A stretch of 33,036 bases of DNA from Candidatus Saccharimonadota bacterium (GTDB lineage: Bacteria > Vulcanimicrobiota > Xenobia > Xenobiales > Xenobiaceae). Both the position numbers and the translations under genes were made by a program. Location of the stretch: contig SFMI01000006.1 of the NCBI GenBank assembly GCA_004554425.1, forward strand, positions 1 to 33,036, in the 5' to 3' direction. The notes beneath the pieces are model-generated. The model saw only the letters and a program-made list of their open reading frames with translations. It had not been told where the DNA came from and made no database searches. Positions 17,108 to 23,960 of this stretch are shown here, in pieces (the first letter of the stretch is position 1; the number at the start of each line of letters is the position of its first letter).

Positions 17108-18475
17108 ATGCAAAAGCGAGAAGAACCTAAACTTGCTTCCGTAATTTTAGCGGCAGGCAAAGGTACCAGAATGAAATCGGACTTGGCCAAAGTGCTCCAT
17201 CCAGTTCTGGGCAAGCCTGTTATTTACAGGGTTCTTCAAGCTTTAAAAGGCGTCAACTGTTCTGAGAATATCGTTGTCGTGGGCCATCAAGCTGAACAAG
17301 TTCAGGCTTTTTGTCAAGAACATTTTTCTAATTGTTCTTTTGCCGAGCAAGCCATACAGAAAGGTAGCGGTCATGCTGCTCAAATGGCTTTGCCTAAGCT
17401 GGCCGATTTTGAAGGCTACGTTTTAATCTTAAACGGCGATATGACTTTGCTCGATACCGAGATCTTAGAAAAAGTCGTTAAAACAGCTTTAGAAAATGAT
17501 TATGCTTTAACCTTGCTCACAGCCGATTCAGCCGAGCATCGCGATTTCGGTCGCATTATCCGCAATGCCGACGGATATGTAACGCGTATTACCGAAGCCA
17601 AAGATTGTACTCCCGAAGAGTATGCCGTTACCGAAGTAAATATCGGCGCTTATTGTGCCAAAGCAGAGTTTTTGCGCCGCTTCTTACCTCAACTTACTCC
17701 CAACAATGCCCAGGGAGAGCTTTATTTAACCGACCTTGTCAGCTTAGGCAGTGCCGCCGGTGAAAAGATTGGCGCCGTCGTAGACGACGTAGTTTATGCT
17801 TTAGGCGTAAATACTCGCGCCGACTTAGCTAAAGCTGCCGCTTTGTTAAAGGAGCGCAAATTGCAAGAGCTCATGGTTAGCGGCGTCAGCATTATCGACC
17901 CTCAGTCTACTTGGATCGAAGATCAAGTACAAATCGGTCGCGACAGTGAAATTTGGCCCGGCACAGTTTTACAAGGTGCCACTTCTATCGGCCAAGGATG
18001 CAAAATTGGCCCCAATACACAAATTACCGACAGCGCAATCGGCAATGGCAGCACTGTACTCCACTCAGTTCTCAACCAAGCCACCGTCGGTGACGGCGTA
18101 AATATTGGCCCCTTCGCCTACTTACGCCCCCAAGCCAATATTGCCAACCGCGCTAAAGTAGGCGACTTCGTAGAGATTAAAAATGCCAATATAGGCGAAG
18201 GAACTAAAGTTCCCCATCTTACCTACGTAGGCGACGCCGATGTAGGTAGCGGCACCAATATCGGCTGCGGCACCATTACATGCAATTACGATGGTAAGGC
18301 CAAACATCGCACCGTTATCGGTGACCATGTCTTTATTGGCTCCAATTCAAGTTTAGTTGCTCCTGTAACCGTCGGCAACGGCGCCAAGACTGGCGCAGGT
18401 ACGGTGGTTATTCGCGATGTGCCTGAAAATAGTGTAGTAGTCGGTGTTCCGGCTCACCCTATCAATCAGCGCTAA
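17108..18475 (+). CDS. glmU: Bifunctional UDP-GlcNAc pyrophosphorylase / GlcN-1-P acetyltransferase
   Basis: GlmU acetylates glucosamine-1-phosphate and then couples it to UTP, giving UDP-GlcNAc for peptidoglycan. The 455-residue length is standard. The N-terminal uridyltransferase shows LAAGKGTRMKSDLAKVLHP (about 14-32), QKGSGHAA and LNGDM. The C-terminal left-handed beta-helix (about 250-435) has the acetyltransferase signature: RPQANIANRAKVGDFVEIKN, HLTYVGDADVG and GTITCNYDGKAKHRT. All expected catalytic residues appear to be kept. It heads glmU-prs-rplY-pth. The ribosome site is weak (AAAGG about 12 nt before the ATG). Confidence 0.97.
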   Translation: MQKREEPKLASVILAAGKGTRMKSDLAKVLHPVLGKPVIYRVLQALKGVNCSENIVVVGHQAEQVQAFCQEHFSNCSFAEQAIQKGSGHAAQMALPKLADFEGYVLILNGDMTLLDTEILEKVVKTALENDYALTLLTADSAEHRDFGRIIRNADGYVTRITEAKDCTPEEYAVTEVNIGAYCAKAEFLRRFLPQLTPNNAQGELYLTDLVSLGSAAGEKIGAVVDDVVYALGVNTRADLAKAAALLKERKLQELMVSGVSIIDPQSTWIEDQVQIGRDSEIWPGTVLQGATSIGQGCKIGPNTQITDSAIGNGSTVLHSVLNQATVGDGVNIGPFAYLRPQANIANRAKVGDFVEIKNANIGEGTKVPHLTYVGDADVGSGTNIGCGTITCNYDGKAKHRTVIGDHVFIGSNSSLVAPVTVGNGAKTGAGTVVIRDVPENSVVVGVPAHPINQR

Positions 18476-18502
18476 AAATCTAGGGAAAGCGAAGAATTAG
18501 TT

Positions 18503-19534
18503 ATGAGCGAAATTAACGATCCTAACCTCTCCGAACTCACAGCCTCTGAAAATATGGATGCTATTCCTTTAGATTCTGTATTCCAGCCTACTCACCACGT
18601 AAAGCTATTTCACGGCAATTCCAATCCTGGTTTGGCCAAAGCAGTAGCCGATTATTTGCAAATTCCTTTAGGCAAAGCTATGGTAACGACTTTTGCCAAT
18701 AAAGAAATTCGCGAAAAGATCGAAGAAAACGTGCGCGGTGCCAGAGTATTCGTCATTCAGCCCACTTGCGGCAACGTCAATGATACGCTCATGGAGTTGC
18801 TGATTATGATTGATGCTCTCAAGAGAGCTTCTGCTCATCAGATTTGCGCCGTTATCCCCTACTACGGCTACGCCAAACAAGAAAAGAAAACTTCTGGACG
18901 CGAGCCTATTACAGCTAAATTGGTAGCCAATCTTATTACCACAGCCGGCGCTGATCGCATCATCACTTGCGATTTGCATGCCGCTGCTATCCAAGGATTC
19001 TTCGATATCCCTGTCGATAATTTGAGCGCTCTGCCAATTATTGCCGAACATTATTTAAATAAAAATATTCCCAAAGAGAATTTGGTCGTCGTTTCTCCCG
19101 ATGCTGGCGGCGTAGCCAGAGCTACAAAATTGGCCGAGCGTTTAGGAGCCAAGTTGGCGATCATTTTCAAACGCCGTCCCGAGCCCGACAAACTCGATGT
19201 TATCGATATTGTAGGCGACATTAAGGGTAAAACTTGCATTGTGGTAGACGATATGATTTCTACCGGCGGTACCTTAGTTAAAGGTGTAGAAACCTTAATT
19301 GAGCACGGCGCCAAGAAAGTTTACACTGCAGCAACTCACGCTATCTTCGCTGAGAACGCAGTGCAAATTATCAAAGATTCTCCTATTGAAGAATTGATTG
19401 TCACTGATACTATTCCCATTTCCGAAGAAGCTAAGAGTATGGGCAAATTAAAAGTTTTGTCTTTAGCTCCGCTCTTAGGAGAGACAATCCGCAGAACTCA
19501 CTTTAATTTGTCGGTCAGCGAACTTTTCGTCTAG
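18503..19534 (+). CDS. prs: Ribose-phosphate pyrophosphokinase
   Basis: Prs makes PRPP from ribose-5-phosphate and ATP for nucleotide, His, Trp and NAD synthesis. The 343-residue protein matches the family from residue 32 on: ENVRGARVFVIQPT (75-88), REPITAKLVANL (133-144), DLHAAAIQGFFDIPVDNL (157-174), KRR (223-225) and the ribose-phosphate loop VDDMISTGGT (248-257). Oddities are a 30-residue N-terminal extension, FANKE where FSDGE is usual (64-68), and YAKQEKK where YARQDRK is usual (123-129). The changes are conservative enough to expect activity. It lies 27 nt after glmU. Confidence 0.95.
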   Translation: MSEINDPNLSELTASENMDAIPLDSVFQPTHHVKLFHGNSNPGLAKAVADYLQIPLGKAMVTTFANKEIREKIEENVRGARVFVIQPTCGNVNDTLMELLIMIDALKRASAHQICAVIPYYGYAKQEKKTSGREPITAKLVANLITTAGADRIITCDLHAAAIQGFFDIPVDNLSALPIIAEHYLNKNIPKENLVVVSPDAGGVARATKLAERLGAKLAIIFKRRPEPDKLDVIDIVGDIKGKTCIVVDDMISTGGTLVKGVETLIEHGAKKVYTAATHAIFAENAVQIIKDSPIEELIVTDTIPISEEAKSMGKLKVLSLAPLLGETIRRTHFNLSVSELFV

Positions 19535-19609
19535 TTCAATTGCCCGATAAGAAACTAAAATCGTAAGAAAAATGTAATAGACCCGCGCTTTGCCGTCCGG
19601 CCTTCTATC

Positions 19610-19638
19610 TTGACATGCCTAATAAAAAAAGATAGAAT
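19610..19638 (+). promoter_or_regulatory. Strong sigma-70 promoter for rplY-pth
   Basis: A consensus TTGACA (19610-19615) and TAGAAT (19633-19638) are 17 nt apart. Transcription should start near 19645, which gives a leader of about 125 nt before rplY. This lets bL25 be made independently of glmU-prs. Confidence 0.85.
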
Positions 19639-19710
19639 AGTTGGGCAATTTATCCTGGCAGCCGTGTATTTTAAATAATGCGGCGCTAAGTAAAGGATAA
19701 GCGAGTATTC

Positions 19711-19746
19711 GATCTTTTCCTCTTCCTGAATTTTGCGGAAAAGATC
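19711..19746 (+). promoter_or_regulatory. Leader stem-loop before rplY
   Basis: GATCTTTTCC (19711-19720) pairs perfectly with GGAAAAGATC (19737-19746) around a 16-nt loop. The stem ends 24 nt before the rplY ATG, just upstream of its GAGGAGG ribosome site. It is positioned for translational feedback, as in many ribosomal protein leaders, but no match to a known leader family is claimed. Confidence 0.5.
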
Positions 19747-19770
19747 TTCGCGGGTACCGAGGAGGAATAT

Positions 19771-20406
19771 ATGTCCCAGGTTAAGCTGGAAGCGAAAGTT
19801 CGTAAAGAGACCGGTAAGGGTGTTGCCAGACGTTTGCGCCGTGAAGGTCGTATACCTGCCGTGTTGTACGGTCATCACCTCGAAGAGCCGATTATCCTTG
19901 ATGTAAACTCAAAAGACACTGAGAAAATTCTTCAAACCGTAGGTAAGACTGCTATCATCAATTTGACCTTCGGCGAAGAGGGCGTCCAGGATCAGTTAGC
20001 TATGTTGGCCGACTATTCTCGCGATGTATTCGGCACCTGCCTCTTACATGTAGACTTCAAACAAGTTCGCATGGATGAGAAAGTTACCGCTTCCGTTCCC
20101 GTGGTATTGGTAGGCGAAGCTGTCGGCGTAAAAGAAGGCGGCGTTGTTGAGCAGATGCTCCACGAAATTGAAATCGAGAGCTTGCCTCTGTCTATTCCCG
20201 CTCATATCGAAGTTGATATCAGCAGTTTAGGCCTTGGTCACCACCTCACTGTCGCTCAGATCGTTTGCCCCGAAGGCGTAGAGATTAAAGCTGATCCTTC
20301 CGAAACCATCGTAAGCATTGCTATTCCTAGAGCAGTAGCCGAGTCCACCGAGACTGAAGAGACTGCCGCCACTGAAGAGCAGCCTGCTGCTGGTGACGCC
20401 GAATAA
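19771..20406 (+). CDS. rplY: Ribosomal protein bL25, CTC form
   Basis: bL25 binds 5S rRNA in the large subunit. The 211-residue product is the long CTC form. The N-terminal 5S-binding domain (about 4-92) has RKETGKGVARRLRREGRIPAVLYG (the family start, split here as RKETGKGVARRL and REGRIPAVLYG), followed by the C-terminal beta domain (about 97-182) with EAVGVKEGGVVEQ and LPLSIPAHIEVDIS. An acidic Glu/Thr/Ala tail ends it. A very strong ribosome site (GAGGAGG) precedes the ATG. Its place between prs and pth matches the Firmicutes-type cluster. Confidence 0.95.
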   Translation: MSQVKLEAKVRKETGKGVARRLRREGRIPAVLYGHHLEEPIILDVNSKDTEKILQTVGKTAIINLTFGEEGVQDQLAMLADYSRDVFGTCLLHVDFKQVRMDEKVTASVPVVLVGEAVGVKEGGVVEQMLHEIEIESLPLSIPAHIEVDISSLGLGHHLTVAQIVCPEGVEIKADPSETIVSIAIPRAVAESTETEETAATEEQPAAGDAE

Positions 20407-20469
20407 GGCTATAGGCTTTGTATAAAGCGCAAGTTTCTAGAAAGCACTTAGCTGCGGGAGATTAAAGAA

Positions 20470-21051
20470 TTGAACGCTGCTAGTGCTTTTTTAATTGTTG
20501 GTTTAGGCAATCCCGGAGCCGAATATAAAAATACGCGCCACAATATGGGTTTTAGAGCTGTAGATCTTTTTGCTCAAGAGCACAAATTAGAATTTACACG
20601 TAAAACCAAACTTTATTTAGGTGCATCTGGCACGATAGGCTCTACCGATGTTTTCATCATTAAGCCTCGTACTTATATGAATCTCTCCGGAAATGCCGTT
20701 CTCTCTATGTGCACCAGTTACGGCTTTAAACCGCACCAAATTATCGTCGTTTCTGATGACTTTTGTCTGCCCTTGGGTCGTTTGCGCATTCGCAAAAGCG
20801 GAGGCAGTGGCGGCCACAATGGCTTAAATAATATTATCGCTTGCTTGGGAGCCAACGACTTTATCAGAGTGCGTTTGGGCATAGGTTCTTCTCCTGCTGG
20901 TGAAGATCCCATCAATTTTGTCTTAGGCACTTTTAAGCCCGACGAATACGAACCTATCAACAAGCTTTTGCAACAAGCTTCCGAGGCCATCTCCTACATA
21001 ATAGAATGCGGTCCCGAAGCTGCCATGAATAAATTTAACGGCCAAGCCTAA
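20470..21051 (+). CDS. pth: Peptidyl-tRNA hydrolase
   Basis: Pth cleaves peptidyl-tRNA released from stalled ribosomes. The 193-residue length is standard. Motifs: VGLGNPGAEYKNTRHNMGF (10-28, with catalytic His24), KPRTYMNLSG near 61-70, DDFCLPLGRLRIRKSG near 95-110 and GGHNGLNNI with DFIRVRLGIG. The start is a TTG at 20470 with GGGAG 9 nt upstream; no in-frame ATG occurs before the conserved N-terminus. It is the last gene of the cluster and is followed by a terminator. Confidence 0.95.
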   Translation: MNAASAFLIVGLGNPGAEYKNTRHNMGFRAVDLFAQEHKLEFTRKTKLYLGASGTIGSTDVFIIKPRTYMNLSGNAVLSMCTSYGFKPHQIIVVSDDFCLPLGRLRIRKSGGSGGHNGLNNIIACLGANDFIRVRLGIGSSPAGEDPINFVLGTFKPDEYEPINKLLQQASEAISYIIECGPEAAMNKFNGQA

Positions 21052-21086
21052 AAGCCCCCCCTTTAGGCTAGTCGCCCGTTTTATAT

Positions 21087-21132
21087 AAAAAGTGCCTGTA
21101 CAGAGTCCAATCTGCACAGGCACTTTTTATAT
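21087..21132. terminator. Bidirectional terminator between pth and the reductase gene
   Basis: A 13-bp perfect stem (21087-21099 with 21116-21128, core AGTGCCTGT/ACAGGCACT) is flanked by As on the left and Ts on the right, so it works for both converging genes. Confidence 0.9.
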
Positions 21133-21133
21133 T

Positions 21134-21167
21134 AGCGCCGCCGCTTTTACTTAAGGGCGGCGGCGCT
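21134..21167. terminator. GC-rich hairpin downstream of the reductase gene
   Basis: AGCGCCGCCGC (21134-21144) pairs perfectly with GCGGCGGCGCT (21157-21167). It has no U-run of its own. It lies 22 nt after the minus-strand stop and may protect the transcript 3' end or pause polymerase before the adjacent terminator. Confidence 0.55.
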
Positions 21168-21188
21168 CTATACCGGCCCCAACAACAT

Positions 21189-21803
21189 TTAACGAATAAA
21201 GTTGGTGCGCTTAGTAGGCTCAATTTCTGGCAAAGGCTCTTTGGCGGCGGCTATGCTCTTAAGCATCCAGGCCATATTGTAGCCTAAGGTGCGCATAGTT
21301 TGTAAGCCTTCCTCGTCCTGGGCCACATCGTCAGCCTGAGAACCATGCACGCCGTTCCAATATTGTGACGACACAATAGGCATACGATTTATAGTAAAGT
21401 ATTTATTTAAACGGTCAAAGGTAGCCGTCACACCACCACGGCGAGCGCTGGCAATAGCCGCTGCAGGCTTAAAGGCTAAAGAGCCTTTGCTAGCTATAAA
21501 AGCACGATCCAAAAGCGCACATAAGGCACCGTTGGGGCCGGCATAGTAAACGGGCGACCCGATCACAATGCCGTCAGCTTCGCGCATAAGTTGCAACATT
21601 TCGTTAGCTGGATCATCATTAAAAGCACAACGTCCCAACTTAGCGCAAGCGCCACAAGCTACACAGCCATGCACCATACCTTTACCGATATGGAATATTT
21701 GGGTTTCGATACCGTTCTTTTCCAAAGCTCCGGCCACTTCTTTTAAAGCTGTATAAGTACAGCCTTTTTCATGGGGACTACCGTTAATAAGCAAAACTTT
21801 CAT
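21189..21803 (-). CDS. Flavodoxin-fold NAD(P)H-dependent reductase with cysteine cluster (iron-sulfur flavoprotein type)
   Basis: The 204-residue protein starts with the FMN-binding pattern of the NADPH-dependent FMN reductase family, MKVLLINGSPHEKGCTYTAL, and has a second FMN contact GIVIGSPVYYAG near 75-86. Cys47, 50, 53 and 59 form C-x2-C-x2-C-x5-C, the compact motif that holds a 4Fe-4S cluster in archaeal and clostridial iron-sulfur flavoproteins. It probably handles oxygen species or quinone-like acceptors; the substrate is unknown. A strong AGGAGG lies 6 nt before the ATG. It is monocistronic. Confidence 0.88.
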   Translation of the reverse strand: MKVLLINGSPHEKGCTYTALKEVAGALEKNGIETQIFHIGKGMVHGCVACGACAKLGRCAFNDDPANEMLQLMREADGIVIGSPVYYAGPNGALCALLDRAFIASKGSLAFKPAAAIASARRGGVTATFDRLNKYFTINRMPIVSSQYWNGVHGSQADDVAQDEEGLQTMRTLGYNMAWMLKSIAAAKEPLPEIEPTKRTNFIR

Positions 21804-21943
21804 TTTTACCTCCTATTGCTTTTAGCAATTTCAATGCAAAAAAAAAGACAAAAAAGTGCTCTCGCCACCCCTCCCCCCGACCACTTTGGCCACACCGGGA
21901 AATTTCAATTGGCGAAAAACGCTTAAAAGTCTTCTTTTCAATA

Positions 21944-21985
21944 TAAAAAAAAATTGAACCCCAACCTGAGCTGAGATTCAATTTT
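21944..21985 (-). terminator. Rho-independent terminator of tRNA-Leu
   Basis: On the minus strand AAAATTGAA (21985-21977) pairs with TTCAATTTT (21958-21950), followed by more Ts. It starts 12 nt after the CCA end. Confidence 0.75.
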
Positions 21986-21996
21986 CACCATTTGTA

Positions 21997-22081
21997 TGGT
22001 GCGGAGAGAGGGACTCGAACCCTCACGGATTGCTCCATACGCCCCTCAAACGTATGCGTCTACCGATTCCGCCACCTCCGC
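21997..22081 (-). tRNA. tRNA-Leu, anticodon GAG
   Basis: Read on the minus strand, the acceptor GCGGAGG (22081-22075) pairs with the 3' strand at 22001-22007 (one G-U/mismatch-tolerant pair). The D-loop has CGGTAGACGC. The anticodon stem TACGT/GCGTA encloses loop TTGAGGG, with anticodon GAG at 22047-22045. A long variable arm, typical of Leu, and GGTTCGAGTCC in the T-arm follow. Discriminator A is at 22000 and CCA is encoded at 21999-21997. Confidence 0.95.
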
Positions 22082-22093
22082 GGGAACGGGGTT

Positions 22094-22121
22094 ATTATAG
22101 CAAAGCAAAATTTTAAGTCAA
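22094..22121 (-). promoter_or_regulatory. Sigma-70 promoter of tRNA-Leu
   Basis: On the minus strand TTGACT (22121-22116) and a perfect TATAAT (22099-22094) are 16 nt apart, about 13 nt before the mature tRNA. Confidence 0.88.
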
Positions 22122-22176
22122 GCGTTTATATAAAAAAGTGAGAAAAAAGATATGCGATTTCTTTGCGCTATGCATG

Positions 22177-22300
22177 TTAGTGCTAAATTTATAGCCATGT
22201 TGATTAGTTCGTTATATCCCTCCTCGAAAACATCGCTAACGCGATAAAGTTTTCTCCGGTGGGTATAACGAACATTTTGGTGGCTATAAATTTCACTTAA
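22177..22300. repeat. Long, segmented stem-loop
   Basis: Four arm segments pair in order: AAATTTATAGCCA (22185-22197) with 22281-22293, perfect over 13 bp; GTTCGTTATATCCC (22207-22220) with 22261-22273, 13 bp and one bulged T; GAAAAC (22226-22231) with 22249-22254; ATCGC (22232-22236) with GCGAT (22241-22245), closed by a TAAC loop. A weaker outer pairing (AGTG/CACT) extends it. No coding frame explains it. It could be a structured RNA, a miniature mobile element or a chromosome-folding signal. Confidence 0.85.
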
Positions 22301-22617
22301 TGTGCGCAGTTTTTCCACCAACAGGCGGAAGCAGTGGCGATGGAAGGCGAAGAACATTGGCCATTAGGCCAGTTCGAGCCTGGAAGAGCCGCTGCTGGAG
22401 CTAGCCAACATGAACACGAGCCCGCAGCCAAAACTTATAGCGAAAAATAAAGCTAACCTAAAATAGCTAATGGGCGGGCCGTACACTAATTAGCATCTCT
22501 ACAATGAAAAACTACGCAGCCAACGAGCAGGCCGCGCACTAAATAGCGGGCATAAAAAAGCGACGTATCCACTAAAGGAGGGAACGGCGCTTTTCTTGCA
22601 AAATAGGCTGATTAGCT
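22301..22617. other. Gene-poor stretch with a diverged direct repeat and a candidate 36-codon frame
   Basis: No established gene is seen here. A plus-strand frame at 22340-22450 would encode 36 residues (MEGEEHWPLGQFEPGR at its start, TYSEK at its end), rich in Glu, His and Ala, with only a loose GGCGGAAG before the ATG. After it, two 29-bp copies (22466-22494 and 22519-22547) match at 22 positions. A weak hairpin (AAAAAGCG/CGCTTTT, about 22555-22596) precedes the squalene/phytoene synthase gene. Confidence 0.45.
22466..22547 (+). repeat. Imperfect 29-bp direct repeat
   Basis: Copies at 22466-22494 and 22519-22547 share GC-AA at the start, GGCC in the middle and CACTAA-TAGC at the end (22 of 29 positions). 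The first copy is also a hairpin (GCTAAT/ATTAGC). In one frame both copies end as A-N-x-x-A-x-H followed by a stop. Confidence 0.5.
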
Positions 22618-23520
22618 ATGTACACTTCAGAATCTTCTCCTGCTTTAAAAGAATCTTACGATTGGTGCCGACAGCTTACGCAAAAGCGAGCCCGCAATTT
22701 TTATTTTGCCATTCGCCTTTTACCTAAAGCCAGACGAGACGCCATGTGTGCCGTTTATGCTTTTTTCCGCCAATGTGACGACATTTCCGACGCGAAAAAT
22801 GTCTGCAGCCGCCGTGAGCGCTTAGAGCAATGGAAGCAAATTATTCAGGGACAAGAGCCTACTTCTTTTATGCCGGGTTTGTTGGCTTTGCGCCATGCAG
22901 TAAAAAAATACCGTATAAATCCTCAGCCTTTTCTGGATTTAATCGACGGCATGTTTACCGACTTGGAAGAGATTCACTTTCAAACTTTTGATGAGCTCTA
23001 CACTTATTGCTATAGAGTGGCTTCCACTGTAGGTTTGGTGTGCATAAGCATTTTCGGAGCTCCCGATAAAACTGAAGTATATAAAATGGCCGAATACCAC
23101 GGCATTGCCTTCCAGCTGACTAATATCTTGCGCGATATAAACCATGACGCCCTTGAAGGCAGAGTTTATATACCAGATGAAATATTAGAAAAATTTGCCA
23201 TTACCAGACAGTCCATTTTAAATAGAACTTACAATGAACAAAAGATGGCCTCTTTAATCGATTATATGGCCAAGCTGGCTCAAAGTTACTACGACCGCTC
23301 CGAATTTTTACCTTATTTTATTCCTCTCCCCAGCCGAGTTTGCCTCAGAGCCATGACTAATATTTACCACGGTATTCTGAAAAAGATCGAAAGTATGGGA
23401 GTAGAGACTTTGCGCCAAAAGGCTCGCCTCAGCTTATTACAAAAGCTTATAGCTATAGCGATGGCCTACTTAACTACTTGGGCTGATTTTTGGCGCGAGA
23501 ACTTCTTATCAGCCAATTAA
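22618..23520 (+). CDS. Squalene/phytoene synthase family protein
   Basis: This family condenses two prenyl diphosphates head to head, giving squalene or phytoene for hopanoids or carotenoids. The 300-residue protein has both metal-binding aspartate motifs: DDISD (54-58) in FFRQCDDISDAK, and DINHD (173-177) in QLTNILRDINHDALEGRVYIP-like context, where DxxED is more usual. A hydrophobic helix near 281-296 could sit against the membrane. Without HpnC/E or Crt neighbours, the product (squalene, phytoene or dehydrosqualene) cannot be decided. The small transporter gene follows 5 nt downstream. Confidence 0.88.
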   Translation: MYTSESSPALKESYDWCRQLTQKRARNFYFAIRLLPKARRDAMCAVYAFFRQCDDISDAKNVCSRRERLEQWKQIIQGQEPTSFMPGLLALRHAVKKYRINPQPFLDLIDGMFTDLEEIHFQTFDELYTYCYRVASTVGLVCISIFGAPDKTEVYKMAEYHGIAFQLTNILRDINHDALEGRVYIPDEILEKFAITRQSILNRTYNEQKMASLIDYMAKLAQSYYDRSEFLPYFIPLPSRVCLRAMTNIYHGILKKIESMGVETLRQKARLSLLQKLIAIAMAYLTTWADFWRENFLSAN

Positions 23521-23525
23521 AAATT

Positions 23526-23960
23526 ATGCGAAAAATAAAAACTATTTTGGCTTTGCTCTTTGCCATGACGGCCACAACCTTGGGCGATATTTTTATGGCC
23601 CGCTTGCTTCGCCCTTATGAAGGCGTACAAATTGTCGGACTGAGTCAAGTTTACGATATAGCCATAAGCCTACTTTGCAGCCACACTTTTTGGATTGCTG
23701 TGGCTTGCTTTTTGACTTTCTTCATCACTTGGTTAAGTGTACTTTCTTACGAAGATCTTTCTTTTGCCCTACCTCTAACAGCCATTACTTATATATTGAA
23801 TGCCTTCTTGGCTGGACCTATGTTAGGCGAACACATAAGTGCTGCTCGCTGGGTCGGCACTTTTATTATAGGTATAGGTGTAGTAATTGTTTCGCTTAGT
23901 GAGGGCAAAAAGGCCGAGCCCCCTACCTTGGCCGAAAAGACTGAAGCTAAAATAGCTTAG
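23526..23960 (+). CDS. Small EamA/SMR-type membrane transporter
   Basis: The 144-residue product has four membrane segments (about 6-22, 47-68, 76-96 and 103-122), the size of a half-unit DMT-superfamily transporter such as EmrE or the ArnE/F type, which work as dimers. The third and fourth segments (LPLTAITYILNAFLAGPMLGE, split as LPLTAITYILNAFL and GPMLGE, then WVGTFIIGIGVVIVS) carry the EamA-like pattern. A longer version from a TTG at 23490 would overlap the synthase; the ATG 5 nt after that stop is preferred, though neither has a good ribosome site. Its tie to isoprenoid or lipid transport is only suggested by position. Its stop overlaps the convergent gene by 4 nt. Confidence 0.75.
   Translation: MRKIKTILALLFAMTATTLGDIFMARLLRPYEGVQIVGLSQVYDIAISLLCSHTFWIAVACFLTFFITWLSVLSYEDLSFALPLTAITYILNAFLAGPMLGEHISAARWVGTFIIGIGVVIVSLSEGKKAEPPTLAEKTEAKIA

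Noticed and set aside
22118-22357. 79-codon minus-strand frame across the long stem-loop
   Set aside because: It crosses the whole hairpin and the tRNA-Leu promoter; its composition follows the base content and no ribosome site is present.
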